64,000 nucleotides of DNA from Acanthamoeba sp. SK_2022b (GCA_027943245.1 JANDJZ010000096.1:1-64000); one strand, 5' to 3'. Counted from the stretch's first letter, positions 1 through 12,897 are shown. Notes: generated by a model not told the origin, from the letters alone. Translations and numbers: made by a program.

Positions 1-102
1 TATACCACAGTTGGAAGGCAAAGGCATACTGAACTCTTCAGCATTGTCCAGATCAGCACGCTCCTATGGGTTGATATGTTGCTGTGGTGATGGAGCAGCA
101 TT

Positions 103-430
103 ATGTGGCAATGTTGGGTTGTGATGTTATGTTATGATTATTGTGTGGTGGTGATGATGCTGTGGTTTTGTGGTTGTGCTCAACGCCTACATGGAGGGGT
201 GGTGTGTTTTTGTGGTGTGGAATGGTGTTGTTGTGGTGATTTTGTGGTTGTGTTGTGGTTATGTTGTGGTGGTTGTGGGTGGTGGTGTTGTGGTGATGTT
301 GTGGTGGTGTCGTGGTGTCGTGGTGGTGTTGTAGCAGTGTTGTGGCAGTGTTGTTTGAGGTTGTGGGTTGATGTTGCGGTGTTGTGGGTGGTGGTGTTGT
401 GGGTGTGGTATAGAGCAAGTCTTGTGGGTG
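103..430. repeat. TG/TGG-rich low-complexity tract
   Basis: The plus strand is an irregular run of gtt, gtg, tgg and gat words. Translation gives only Val/Cys/Trp or His/Thr/Asn strings with no domain, so I read it as simple-sequence DNA downstream of the receptor gene that ends at 494. Bases 1-102 show nothing recognisable. Confidence 0.6.
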
Positions 431-493
431 GTGCACGGTCATTGTGGAAGAGATTTATTACCACTTAGATATGTTACAATGCAAGTTGGAGTG

Positions 494-2824
494 TTAGACG
501 GCGGTCATCTCGTTGTGGTTGTCGCCCAGCTGACGATCGAAGAAGTCGATGACGGCCTCCATGGTGGGCCGCTTGTCGGCCGTCGCGTGCCAGCACCGCT
601 TCATGACCTTGCGGTAGTCGGCCGGACAGTCGCCCGGGATCTGCGGGCGCTTGCCCTCGAGCACGTCGAGCGACACGCCCATGAAATTGCGCCCGGCAAA
701 GGGCTGCTTGCGCGTTAGGGCCTCCCACATGGTCACGCCGAACGAGTACACATCGGCCTTCTCGTCGTACTTCTCCCCGCGGATGACCTCGGGCGCCGTC
801 CAGCAGGGCGTGCCGCAGCGGGTCATGGTGGCGTTCTCCTCCTTGATGCGCGCGAAGCCAAAGTCGGCCACCTTCACGTTCCAGTTCTCGTCGACGAGCA
901 GGTTGGACGGCTTGAGGTCGCGGTGCACGATCACGGGCTGCATGGAGTGCAGGTAGTTTATGCCGAGGGCGGCCGAGCGCAGCATCTGGAGGCGCTGGCC
1001 CCACGGCAGCTTGAGCCCGTGGTTGGCCAGGATGTCCTTGAGCGAGCCCTGCTTCACAAACTCGGTGACGATGCACAGGTTGGGCCGCTTCACGCACGCG
1101 CCGATGAACAGCACGATGTTGGGGTGGTGCAGCTCCGAGAGGAAGGCCATCTCGGCCCTGAACTCGAGCATGCGCCGCTCGTCGAGCTTCTGCTTGATGA
1201 ACCGCTTGACCGCCACCTCCACGCCCTTCCACCTGCCCTTGAACACCACGCCATACGAGCCCAGGCCCACCTGTTGGCCGATGGCTATCTCCTGGTAGTC
1301 GATGATCCAACGGCACAGGTTGGCCGACGTGAGGAAGGTGTCCTCCTTGAACATGAGGCCCTCGCCCACCTCGTCCAGCATCGGGCCGCTCCCGCTGCTC
1401 CCGCTGTGCTCGCTGCCGCTGTGGTGGTGGTGGTGGTCCTTGACCTTGTCTCGAGCCGATCTGTCGCTGCGCTCGCTCAGCTCCGTGGCCGACTGGCCGC
1501 CGGCCTTGGCGTTGTCCGTCGCCGAGCCGTCGCTCTGGCCCGACGGCGAGTCGTCGCTGTCCTGCTGGCCGGCCGTCGACACTCCGCCAAAGAAACGCGC
1601 CTCGAGCCCGGGCACCTTGAGCTCGTACAGCTTGGAGGCTGGTCGCGTGGCATGCCACGTCAGCAACTCCACTCAATCTGCCCCCCCCAGCATCACTTAA
1701 GGTGGCGCAGTCGGTCATACCTTCGGGCGAGTCGGGCAGCTGGAACTTGCCGAGGCAGGCCACCTTGAACCTGTCCGGCCGACGGTCCGCCGGCGCGCCG
1801 TTGTCCGACGCCGGCTGCCGCATGGTCTCGACGACGGCGCGCGAGAGGAGGACCTGTCCGCCGTGGGCCATGGCGGTCATCCGAGCGGCGGCGGCCACGG
1901 CCGGGCCCGAGTACTCGGCGCGGCGGGTCATAGCCTCCTTGCCCATTCTCAGCATTCCGCCGTTGGTCGTGCTGACGTGTACGCCCATGCGCACGCGGAG
2001 CCCGCGCCACACGACCTTGTCGTCGACGTCGCCCCAGGCCTCGGCCGCGCCGGCGTGCTCGAGCAGGGCCGGCGGCCAGTCGAGCGTCAGCAGCGCGGCC
2101 TGCACGTCGGCGCACCAGTCGAGCGCGTCCTCGACGCAGTGGAAGGCCATGCAGAACGAGCCCTCCCCCGACGTCCACGCCACGGGGCCCGGCCCGCCGG
2201 CGTGGTTGGCGTTGGTGTTGGCACTGCTGAGCATGGCCTCGTAGCCGCGGTGCCGCCTGAGCGCCGCGCGCAGGGCCTCGTTGTGCAGGAGCGTGGCGTC
2301 GCGCATGGCCGCGGCGTTGGCCTCCCAGAGCGAGGCCGCGCGGGTGATGTCGCTGAAGACAAGGGCGACCTGGCCGTCGGGCGGCCGGGCGGCCACGCCC
2401 TTGCCGCCGATGGCCGTGAAGGACAGGTTGTTCCTGGAGTTGTCGGACGACGAGCCGGACGACGAGCCGCCGCTGTGCGACGACGGCAGAGTCCACGAGC
2501 TCGTGGTCGACATTCCTGCATTCTTCTTGTTGTTGGGCTGCTTGGCATTCCGAGGCGACTTGGGCGTGGAGGTGTTGGTGGCCGATGACGAGGAGGAGGA
2601 GGACGAGCGCGAGGAGTAGCCCGTGGAGTGGCTCGAGTCGCCGATGAGCGACGATAGGCGAGTCATGATCTCCAGGAAGGTGGGGCGGATGGTGGGGTCC
2701 TGATGCCAGCAGTTGGTGATCAGCTCCTCGTACTCGGTCGGGCACAGCGCGTTGTCGATGTTGTCGGGCATTTGAGGTCTGATGTTGTCCCTGATCACCG
2801 CCACGGCTACAGCTGCCGGGCTGT

Positions 2825-2884
<60 letters not shown>

Positions 2885-5800
2885 GATTATTTTTAGAATA
2901 GATGTGTTGATTGTTCGGTATCAGTGAAACAAGCGCACCTTAGGCCAAAGTAGGGCTGCTCTCTGGTCAACAGCTCCCACAGCACGATGCCAAACGAGTA
3001 GACCTGTGGTAGCGTTGCAGGTGAGCGTTTTTGTCGACCGGGCTTATGTAGCGCAGTAGGACAACGTACGTCGGCAAGAATGTAGTCCACGTCCATTGCC
3101 TCGTTCAAGACCTCGGGGGCCACCCAGTGGATGCTACGATGACAACCGACACCCAATCAGACTGGTCGTTTAACACCGTCGAGGATTAGGGTGTTGTCTT
3201 ACCTGCCCACTATCTCCTTGGCGTCGCCCTTCTTCATGTTCTCCCTGAACTTGGTGAGGCCAAAGTCGCTCACCTTTACGTTCCACTTGTGATCGAGCAG
3301 CAGATTGAGCGACTTGAGGTCGCGGTGCACGATGCCTTCATACGATTCGACAGAACCAATGAGAAAACTTGAACATTGGACCAATTGGTAACACACTGGG
3401 GTGGCGATGAAACGTTACCCGAGGAGTGAAGGAAGTGCATGCCCTTGGCGCCCTGGTAGGCCATCTTGGCCTTCAGCGCGAAAGGAATCTCTGGAATCAG
3501 CTCGTTGTGGAGCAGCTGCATCCAGATGATGATGATGATGGGTAAGTAACGTGCATAAGATAAAAATATATAAACAAACATATAAATACTTACCTCGTAG
3601 AGACAACCGAGGCCCATGTACTCCATGACGATGCACATCTTGGGCGCCTTGGTCGACGCGGCCATGAAGAGGACGACGTTGGGGTGGCGCAGGGCGGTCA
3701 TGACCTGCACCTCGTCCTTGAAGTTCTTCTCCATCTCCTTGGTGATCTTCTCCGAGGCGATGACCTTGACGGCCACCTCGGTGCCCTTCCACATGGCCTT
3801 GTGGACCTCGCCGTAGCCGCCGGATCCTAGCAGGTCACCTACCTCGAGCTCGTCGTAGTCGATCTCCCAGTTGTCCCTACCGCCGCGTCGCTTGTGCACC
3901 CAGTACCACACGGCCAGCGCCACCAGACCCACGAGCAGGACGATGGCGGCCGCCACAGGAAGGATAACACCGAGTATTACGGCCAGCGAATCGGCGCTGG
4001 ACGAGGAGGACAGGTACTGGCAGTACTGGCCCTCGCGCCCGCTGTTGCACAGGCACGAATTGCTCACGCACGAGCCGAAGCCCGAGCACAGCTCGCCGTC
4101 GGAGATGCAGCCGTAGACGCTGCTCACCGGCACGCCGGCGCAGGTGAAGTCCTTGAGCTGCTCGTAGAACCGCTTCTGTAGGGTAGCATCGGCCGAGGCC
4201 AGCACGAAGCCTTGCCTGTGTCACCCATTCACATTCCAACACATTCCAACCAGTGGTGTCATGAGCGACGATCACACACCACACACGCACACGGTCACGA
4301 GCGTACCGTTTGGCGATGCGCTGGGAGGTGGCCGAGGTCTGGGTCCACAGGAGGAAATCGGCCAGGGCGGCGGCCTTGACGCAGTTGGTCATGCTGGTCG
4401 ACCGGTACACGAACGACCCGAACGCCGCCAGCGGCCAGCTGCCCGCACCTTCTCCTGCTTACAACACAACAGTCCGCCGTCACGTGAGCCATGGCGTCAT
4501 CATTGCGGCAATGAATAGACACAAAGAGGAGGAGCAGGGGGTGGGGCGAGCAGTACTACCACCTAGCGAGAGCGTGTCGAAGGCGCTGGATCCGGACGCG
4601 AGGTAGTCGTCAATGGCACTGACAACCGAGTCGAGGGTGGGCGCCACCACGTGGCCCGAGGTGTTGATCAACGACGCTGCGCTCACGCTCCTCGCCTGGT
4701 GCCGACGCAGGCAAAAAGAGAGATGACGTCAGCAAAGGATTTCCAGCTGTCGCTGTGAAGGGAGAGATCTAGAGTGAGTGAGTACCAGGGTGATGTCGTA
4801 GAGATCCCAAAAGGCGAATGAGTAGGGCGTGGCCAGCAGTTCGGCGATCACGCCCGTAGGGTCGGCCGTGGTGATGGACCGGTTGCCGGCAGCCAACACC
4901 GGGAAGTCCACAAGCGTGCCCGTACCGACCTGTGGTCGCCGTGAAATGCGGAGTTAAAATATGCGAATAGGAGTTCAAACATCAACACCAATCACGGCAG
5001 CAGACATACGGTGGCATTGAACTCGGGGACCGTGGCGCTGAGCACCGACGTGAAGAGCTCGGTAATGGCCGAGTCGATCGACTCAGTGATGACGACGATC
5101 GGCTGGTGGGGCAGGGCTGCGGCGACTTCGGCCGAGTTGATCGCCTTGATGCGGTAATCGTCCCACATGGTGAGGTCGTTCTCGTAGATTGCTGCCAGGG
5201 TTTCAAAGCTGAGCACCAGCGTCATGCCCTCGAGCTCGGGAAGGTGATAGCCGGGCACGACGGCGTAAGCGATGACCGGCATCAACGCCGCGTCGGGCAT
5301 CTGGGTGCGCCATGACGCCGCCAGGCCGTTGCTCGACGCGGCAAAGTCTTCGTCGTAGTCGACCAGCTGCTGCTTGGCCGTCGTGTCGGTGTTGGTGTAG
5401 TATTTTACGTCGACATCGTCTGCCGAGTAGGCCACAGACCACGACGTGTAGATGGGCATCGCCGGCCCGGCCCCTACGATGTACGACGTCACGTAGGCCT
5501 GCTCGTTGTTGCACTGCACCGTGTTCATCAGTTCCAGCAGCTTTGTGGCCAGCACCGTGTCCAACGGCGCAAAGTTGGCCTTCCTCAGCGCCGCATCCGC
5601 ACTGACAGCACGCGGGGGGGGAGAGAAAAATGAGGACACGCTATGGGTGAAGAGTGAGTAGAGAGGGCTACGCGTCGTTTGTGAGGGCCCAGGCGAGCCA
5701 GTTGAGGAGCTCCTCGACGTTGGTGCAGTCGACTGCGGTGATGTTACGCGACAGCGAGAAGTAGGCGGTGTAGGCGAGCGGCCACGACTCGTTGCCGCCG

Positions 5801-7183
5801 CCGTCGATGATGTCCACCGCGAACTGGCCGGCATTGTAGGACGGCGTAAAGTCCTGCATGGCCGCCATCACAGCATCGGGGCTGGGGGACACCGTGTGAC
5901 CCGCCTTGTTGATCATGTTGGCCCAACGAAGCCCCGCCGCGATAGCTTCGGGATGCGTGACGAAGGTCATCCCCCCCTCTGTTGTCTATTTTAATGATGA
6001 TTGAAATATTAATATTTAAATTTTGATTGATCTTCAAAAGTAAACAGCAACGTGAGGTCACGATCGGGATGTGCGGTACCTTTAAGAAGTTGAGGCGGGC
6101 CGAGGTGTTGGTGGACAAGATCGTGGTGCGTCCGCCAAAGAGCGGGGCCATGAGCGCAAACGAGTCGTTGGCGGTCGCGAGAGCACTGGCGAACTCGGCC
6201 GAGAAGCTGGAGAGAGCAACCTTGACGATCTGGGAGACCGAGAGGACGCTGTCGTCGACCAGCCCGAGCAGGATGGGCTTTTCGGGGAGACGCGAGGCCA
6301 GGAGCGGGTTCAGCTGTCGAATGGCCGAGTCGTTCCACGACGAGATCGAGCCCGACCAGATCGCTCCCAACGTTTCCCTGTCCAACACCTGCCGAGTTAT
6401 AGAGACCACATGACATGGCGTGACATTCAATAAGCGATGAGCCCTCGATGGTCAACTGTACATGAAGGAAAGTCGTTGAATGAAGGCGTACCAAGTCGGG
6501 ATCGGAGTCGGTAAACTCGGTAAGGTTGTAGGCCATCGTCAGGGCCACGCCGACGATGGGGAACTGTACGTAGTCGCCGAGCTGGGCTACCTGATCCGTA
6601 GGCACGGCTCGATCGAAGCTCGCGAAGTCCTGCGGAGACAAGAGAGAGTTAATCTCATGGCTAGGCGGCACGGCAAACAATGGAAGGCAACCGTACCACC
6701 AGTCCTTGCGCGTACGCCGTTAACGCGCTGCTCGTTGCCATTTCGGAGTACTGGATGCTAAGTGCACGCACGCGATTGGCCAAGTTATTTATGAGGTTAG
6801 TGATATTTCTGGTCGCCGGGGAAACTGTTGCCCAATCATTACGCAAAAAGATAAAATGGCAACTTTAAAGTTGTCTCGGGGTGAGCTCGCTAGGTTTGAC
6901 GACAAGTGGTTGTACATTTGGCTGGAAGAAGATACCTGACATCGTCACGCATGAAGAGGTAGTCCTCAGCCAGTGTCGAGTAGGCGAGACCCACTTCTGG
7001 GGAACCGGCCCCAAACAGTTCCACTCCAAACGCGCCTGCTGAGAGCATCGCAAATGAGAGGCCGTGCATGCGGTAGCCAGGAGTGGAAGGTAGAATGATC
7101 GTACCATGACTCGGAAGGACCATCAGCAAGATGGTGAGGAGAGCCATGAGGGCCGCGCTCATCAGATTGATTGTCCTCTTCAT
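494..7183 (-). CDS. Receptor: PstS-like x2, TM, kinase, cyclase, kinase
   Basis: Multi-exon membrane receptor with about 16 exons. The start ATG (7181-7183) opens a signal peptide beginning [16 protein letters not shown]. The ectodomain holds two tandem PstS-like periplasmic-binding folds: each has a [11 protein letters not shown] or [13 protein letters not shown] segment and a W-S/D-x-W-x-D-like helix, such as [18 protein letters not shown]. An EGF-like Cys cluster (about 4030-4150) and one membrane helix (about 3900-3990) follow. Kinase 1 (about 3840-2680) keeps the VAVK lysine, HRDLKSLN and DFG. A class III nucleotide cyclase domain (about 2370-1730) has the FSDI metal site. Kinase 2 (about 1390-530) keeps [12 protein letters not shown] and DFG. 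Both kinases look tyrosine-kinase-like. The intron at 1639-1720 joins cyclase to kinase 2, and a 119-bp intron (2821-2939) carries a long CA tract. Such kinase/cyclase receptors form a large Acanthamoeba family. The ligand is unknown and phosphate is only suggested by the fold. Confidence 0.88.
2827..2882. repeat. (GT)n microsatellite inside an intron
   Basis: About 28 uninterrupted GT units lie inside the 119-bp intron of the receptor gene, and read as CA in the transcript. The tract almost reaches the acceptor AG at 2821-2822, so it takes the place of a normal pyrimidine tract. Confidence 0.95.
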
Positions 7184-7671
7184 CTCCACCCAGGTGAAAA
7201 GATGCAAAGAGGCTCCGTTCTGATCGAGCCGGTAGGCACAAACTTCAGGTGAGGTTGAGTCTCTCGGGCTCAGCAGGCCGCTCTGTGCCCGTTCGTGGCT
7301 CCTTTGGCGTGGAGGTGTAGCGAGGGAGGTTGTGGAGACAAGTGTTCCGGAGACGAGAAGAGGAAGCTTGGCAAGCACGGCTGCATACGACAAGGACAAC
7401 CAATGGGGAGTGAACCTACAGTGCCAGGGGTGGGTGTCGGTGCAACCGCAGAACACGCGTGTGGGGGTAGCTTAGACGAGCCGGCTTGTTTACGGTCTAC
7501 CACGATTTTGGTGGTTGGCGGGTGAAAGGCCTTGTCGACCATTTGGCCATTGGTGGATAGTATAGTACTCCTGACTTGGGCAAAGGGGACCCAAGAACCC
7601 TTACATGGCAAACCATTATGGGGTAGAATTTGCATCTCTGCATACATTCCGCACACGCTACTCTCCCCTCA
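7184..7671. other. Intergenic spacer between two minus-strand genes
   Basis: This spacer must hold the 3' end of the phosphotransferase transcript and the promoter of the receptor gene. ORFs across it have no domain and start at non-ATG codons. I see no clear TATA box or other motif. Confidence 0.5.
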
Positions 7672-10371
7672 TCAATGCGAGTTGTGTTTGCTGGCGGCGG
7701 CCGACGGGCGAGCGGCGTGCTTGGTGCCCGACGCCGTCGGGTAGGGGATGGTGAAGGCCCGTATCTTGAGATATCGGCACAGCTGCTGGGTGAGCGAGTA
7801 GCACAGGAACAGGAAGCTGCCCACGGCGTACACAAAGAACATAGCCACCATGCGCTCCTCTTGCACCAACGGCGGGCTGCATCGATAAATAAAGAAAAAG
7901 AAGAGAAAAGGTAAAAGAAATGCGTGCGGGAGCGCGCAAGCGCAGGAGGGGCGTGTACATGGCGCGGGCGGTGAGGTAGGGGACGAGCGAGTTGAGGGTG
8001 CCAAAGGTGAGGGGCACCAGGATGGTGTAGAACGGCCGGATGGGCTCATGGCACATTCGCTGCACGATCAACCGAGACTGGTCACGCGGGGGTCACTCCC
8101 GGTTAGTTCCAATTCCAGCCCCAGAGGTGCACGCGTGTCCAAACGAAACACGAAACACGACACGAAACCAGAATTGTGGGCTCGCACGTACGGTGATGTA
8201 GGCAAAGGCGGCACCGCTGGCAATGAGGAATGTGTGGGGGTGAGCGAGGAAGATGGGCATGGCGGACCACATCCACAAGGTGCCCTATTTACCAGCGAGA
8301 CAGTTGAGAGGAGGCCACACAACACGCAAGCTCACCAACACGCCTGCGTGTGCGCGGATGCCCGCCCAGGTGTACCATGATGCCCAGCCAGATGAGGGGG
8401 AAGAGCTGGATGAGAGCCTTGCCCAGTCCTTGCCTGTCGCGCAGGCTCGTGGCCACCTTCCACACGCTGAAGCAATCACAACGAGCCCGAACGTGAGGCG
8501 TGCGTGTGGCCAACGTTCAACATTAAACACTCATGCTCGCCAAGCGTGAAACATAACAAAATGAAAATGAAAAAATTATTTACATGTTATAATTATCATT
8601 ATTATTATTATTATTATTAAAAATGAGTAATCAATAATTAAGAGGGCTGGCGTACTGGGTGGCAAGTGTGGGCAAGACCATAGAGTAGAAGAAGAAGATG
8701 AAGCACTGGCCGCGCGTGAAACCGTAGACGGCGTCTCGAGCCCAAAAGATCGGGTCGTAGGTGGCTGCAGCCGACGGCCAAAGCGCGTCAGCCAACCTTC
8801 AAAACGCTTTAAGCGAAGCGACGCGACGCGTACTGGCGACAGCGGTCAAGAAGCACGTGGACATGGCGAAGAGCTGGGCCTCCACGGGCCCGTTGAACTC
8901 GCCCATCTCCAAAACGCCCGTGTAGTATCTTTGTTGTCGTTGCATTGTGTGGTGTGGTGATGTGTTAGTCGATGCTGGCGACACCAACGATGATGGACGC
9001 ATCGACGAGAAACGCGCGTACTCTTCCCAGTGGCAGAGGTAGAAGGGCGTGAGGATGGCCCAACACAGGACCCACGTCCACACGGGTCCCAGGTGAAGCA
9101 TGCAGCCCATGTTCAACACGAACAGCTGCGCACAATCGAAGAGAGAGAGAGAGAGAGAAGCCATCAGTTGAGCTTAGAGAGCGAAAGCCTGCGCCTCCCC
9201 CACGAGCGAGACGTTGTACGATGCAGATGGCCGAGTCGCAGACGTGATCGAAGAGTTCGCCCAGCGGGGACGCTGTGTTCGTTCGTCGCGCCTGCCTTCC
9301 GTCGATGCTGTCGAAGGTCTGTCCAGCAAAGCAACACCAGCAGCAGCCCAACAACAAACTACACGTCAGCGCGAATGCGCGTGCATAGAATAGCGTGTCG
9401 ACAAACGATTCGCTGGTCTGACGAGTGCGAGCGAGTGGGGCGGGGTGTGGAGCGGACCTGGTAGGCAAAGATGGAGATGCCGAGGATTGCCCAAACATAG
9501 GGCGGTGCAGCTCCTTGCATATTATCGGTGTGGTAGGCCTGCAGTACACAGGAATCGTTTCTTTCATTAATTTAAATTAAATGTAATTAATCAATATTAA
9601 CAACGAAAAGAAATTATATATATCTATATATCACAAATTAATAATTAAAGAAAACCACGTACACTAAGCAGGTAGGCTCCAAAATTACACATAAACCCGA
9701 GCAGGGTGAGCAGGTTGGGCCTGTGGCGTCTCACGGTGAGTACACGGTTGGGTCCCACGTTTGGCTGGCCACCACCAGCCGACAGCGCAGAGTAGGGGGG
9801 GGGGACAAACGCACGCGACCCATAGCGGCACGAAGCGCTCGACGACGAGGTTCCACCAGAGGTAGAGGAAGTGGTTGCCACAGAAGGAGTGGTCAACGCC
9901 CGTGTAGCGGTAGCCGGTGCGCAGGTGGTCCCAGCCGCGTGATGAAATGAAGCCCTCCTTGAACACCCGGGCCGTGTAGGCCGGGTCGAGCATACCCAGC
10001 GTGGTCGCGTCGAAGGCGATGTCCTTGGCGGCCTTGGCATGCGAAGCGGCCACCGTGGCCGCAGCCTTGGCGCCGGCCTTCTTTCGCTTGTTCGGAATGG
10101 AGGGAGATGAAGATTGGAGCGAAGATTTCGCGCCCTTTGAGGATTTGATCGATGTAACGTAGCACGGGGCGGGCGAGAGGGTGGGGGAAGCCGGCGCCGT
10201 GTTGGCCTTCACAGTGGCCGCCGAGCCCTTGAAAATGGGCGGTGAGGGCGAAGAGGATTTGGTGCCGGACTTCTTTGTCTTCTTGCCACTGCGCTGTTTT
10301 GGAGAAGCCGTTGATGACGTCTGTTTGACCTCCATGGCGGCCTGCGCCACAGAAGGAAGTACAACGTTCAT
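7672..10371 (-). CDS. CDP-alcohol phosphotransferase (CEPT-like)
   Basis: Ethanolamine- or cholinephosphotransferase family enzyme of the last Kennedy-pathway step, joining CDP-ethanolamine or CDP-choline to diacylglycerol in ER/Golgi membranes. The diagnostic motif DG-x2-AR-x8-G-x3-D-x3-D is intact at about 9310-9225 (DGRQAR ... GELFDHVCD). Upstream is the typical [12 protein letters not shown] stretch, formed by splicing exon 1 (9815-10371) to exon 2 (9663-9720). Several hydrophobic segments follow to the C-terminus near 7672. The first 115 residues are a Ser/Lys/Ala-rich extension that the family does not normally have. The start is the first ATG of the long exon (10369-10371). A splice acceptor just upstream suggests a 5' UTR intron reaching about 10,469. 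Choline or ethanolamine preference cannot be read from the sequence. Confidence 0.88.
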
Positions 10372-10882
10372 CCTAACGAAAGATCTTGCCTTGTTGGTTC
10401 ACGGCTGTAGAGAAACTAGAACTGAAATGACAAAAAGAAAAGGAGACCGCAAGAGAGGGTAGAGGCCGCACCTGGGCGATGTGAAGGCGCGAGGAGTGCG
10501 ATTGCCTGTGTTTTCGGGCGTGACCTCCCCGATTTGTCTATCAATCAACAAACCAAATAAAATATTATTTCAACCTCCATCGACATTTCGCGGACACGAG
10601 CCGCCAAGAAAGCCAAAAGGAAAAGATAACCGAAAATAAAAATGGCGAACAAAAATACGGCAGCACAACAGTCCATTTTAATCTCACGTTGCGATGATGC
10701 GCAGTTGCAGCCAGCGACTGGTGCTTGCCTGGGGACAGCCATGCTTCACCCGTTCCTCCCACGCCTCACTCCGCCTGCTACACGTTTCCTCCCTCGCTTC
10801 CGCCGTACTGCTGTCCTCCCCGCCACAATCTACCTTCTTTGATCCCACGGTAAGCTGACCACAGTACGGCGCCGCTACATGG
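10372..10882. promoter_or_regulatory. Divergent intergenic region, probable bidirectional promoter
   Basis: It separates the minus-strand phosphotransferase from a plus-strand gene. It should contain both start regions and probably a 5' UTR intron or an uncalled small first exon for the plus-strand gene. A stretch at 10,555-10,650 is AT-rich. No specific factor site is recognised. Confidence 0.4.
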
Positions 10883-11280
10883 GTGGTGGTGGTGGTGAGG
10901 CAGGGAAGGGCAAGCGAGGGTCCTGCTGTCCATGAACCCGCCAGTGCTGCCAGCAACACCACCACGCAGGAGCAGCAGCCACAGCAGCAACAGCAACAGG
11001 CGAACTCGCGAGAGCAGCGCAGGGAGCGAAGGCGAGAACTGCTGGAGGCGGCCAAGCAGGAGCTCGAGTGGCGCGTCTTCATCGCCTCGCGCAAGGCCCA
11101 CGACCACTCTACCCCGGCGCCCGCGGGCGACGCTGCCGACTTGGAGACCGCCGCCCCCGGCCCGCAGGCCTGCGACGCCTCGACCGCCACCCCTCCGCCA
11201 GACGAGCCAGGTCTGCGTGCTCTCCTCCTCCTCTCCACACACTCACCCACAAACAACATCATCGTTCGCATTGGCGCACG

Positions 11281-11344
<64 letters not shown>

Positions 11345-12575
11345 AGAGCGGAAGAGGGAAGACCTCGGGCGCAGGATCATGCGAAGGAGGCTGAGGCGAT
11401 GGGTGGCCCGGGAGAGCAGCCGAGACCATCGCCTTCCGGTACACACGCCTCGGTGGGTCCCCGCCCACGTGCAACTGCTCTGAGCAACCGCCCATCGCAG
11501 GAGAACGTGTGGGGCGCCTTCAAGCAGTTCGAGGTGCTGCTGGCCAAGCCCACCCGCCCGCTGGCCGACGTGCAGAAGGCCGTGGACGAGTGGTACGCGC
11601 GCCTCCCGTTTCGGCCCAACTTCAAGGCCGAGCTGGACATGAGCAAGGCCGCCCACACCTACCTGCCTTTCTGGCACTTTGCCTGCAACACCGCCTGCCA
11701 GTACCAGGCACGCAACTCCCCCCCCCCTCTCCTCTTTCTCGCTTTCCTACGTCGTCGTTGTCGTCGTCCTGTTGATGGTTGCCGAACCGACGAGCAGGGC
11801 CGAGCGCGGATCGGGAGACGGTTCGCGGCCAAGTACGGAGAGAAGATGAAGGGCACGCTCTCCACGGCGTTTCCGGTCTTTGTCTGCGCCGAGGAGCCCA
11901 CGCCCAAGCGGAAGCACGTCCTCGCCTCCGTCGATGACCTCAAATGGCACGAGGTAACCTACCGGCGCCTAATATTTTGTTTCATTGTTTTGATTTACAA
12001 TTTTACAATTATTAAAATTATTAATCAATTTTTAAATTTATTATTATTATCCTGGGCAGGTGAGCTCTGGCGGGGACAGGCTGGTGTCGCTGTCGACGAG
12101 CGAGTCGTCGCTGAAAGAGGCGCTGGACGCCCACCTGCGGCCGGGTGACCGCGTGGTGGACCTCGGCCTGCAGCCCCAGGCCGCCTGGCAGCGGGAGGGC
12201 CGCAAACGGCTGGAGGAGGTCGAGCGCGAGCTCAGCGAGCGGGCCATCATCGAGGGCGAGCAGGCGCGAGGCATCCTCAAGCCCAAGGAGAACTCGGACG
12301 AGGCGTGGGAGGTCGACCTCGACTACGTGGCCCGCACCGACCAGGAGCGCGAGCAGGGCATGGGCAAGGTGAGCCTCGTGCTCGTCCCGGTCTACGAGCT
12401 CCAGTACCGGTGGCGGGGCTTCGAGTACCACCTCTGCGTGCGCGACGGCGACGACCCGGCGGCCGGCCCCGTCTTGCTCGAGGGCTCGCGGCCCTACTCC
12501 TATGCCAAGATCTCCCTGGCCGGCCTCGCCGGTCTGGGCGTGGGGTTTGCCTCCTACTGGCTCATCACCCACTGA
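10883..12575 (+). CDS. Tail-anchored protein resembling a bacterial membrane family
   Basis: At least five exons. Exon A (10,883 to about 11,210) encodes a Gln-rich stretch and a basic helix (SREQRRERRRELLEAAKQEL). After an intron with a CA microsatellite come a short exon, an exon starting ENVWGAFKQFEVLLAKP, one with RFAAKYGEKMKGTL, and a last exon from 12,061. The C-terminal part has PVYELQYRWRGFEYHL, then SRPYSYAKI and a final hydrophobic segment (AGLAGLGVGFASYWL). That pattern matches, from memory, a bacterial membrane-protein family usually headed by a TFIIB-type zinc ribbon, which is missing here. No ATG lies in frame at the 5' end; an AG acceptor just before 10,865 suggests a missed first exon, so the true start is unknown. 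Function unknown. Confidence 0.65.
11282..11339. repeat. (CA)n microsatellite inside an intron
   Basis: About 29 CA units sit between the first two recognised exons of the plus-strand gene. Confidence 0.95.
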
Positions 12576-12897
12576 GTGGAGTTTAGATTGTGGGTAGAAC
12601 CACCGGATGATGACCCTATCCTTGGCCAAACACCTGCGTCGGCGGAACTGTAGTCTCGTTCGGCTTGCATCTGTCGCTTCCCACACTGCGCCTGTCACCG
12701 GTTCTTGGCTGTTGTTTTTGTTGCTTAAGGAGTGCCCGGTGATCCGCTGAGGTACAAAGCATCACAAAGTTGAACGCTCAAGAACTGAACCCGTGTTGGA
12801 TAGGAAAAAGCGGTATCGGTACAAGCGTGCATGTGTGTATGTACGTATATAACTATATATGTGTGTGTTTGTGTATGTGTGTATAACATTACGGGGT
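12576..12897. other. Convergent 3' spacer
   Basis: It lies between the stop of the plus-strand tail-anchored protein and the stop of the giant minus-strand gene. Bases 12,830-12,890 are a degenerate TG/TA-rich stretch. No gene is seen. Confidence 0.5.

Noticed and set aside
101..468. Small ORFs on both strands at the left edge
   Set aside because: They are translations of TG/TGG simple sequence.
10642..10842. Small plus-strand ORF starting MANKNTAAQQ
   Set aside because: No domain, no splice signal that joins it in frame to the downstream exons, and it overlaps the divergent promoter.
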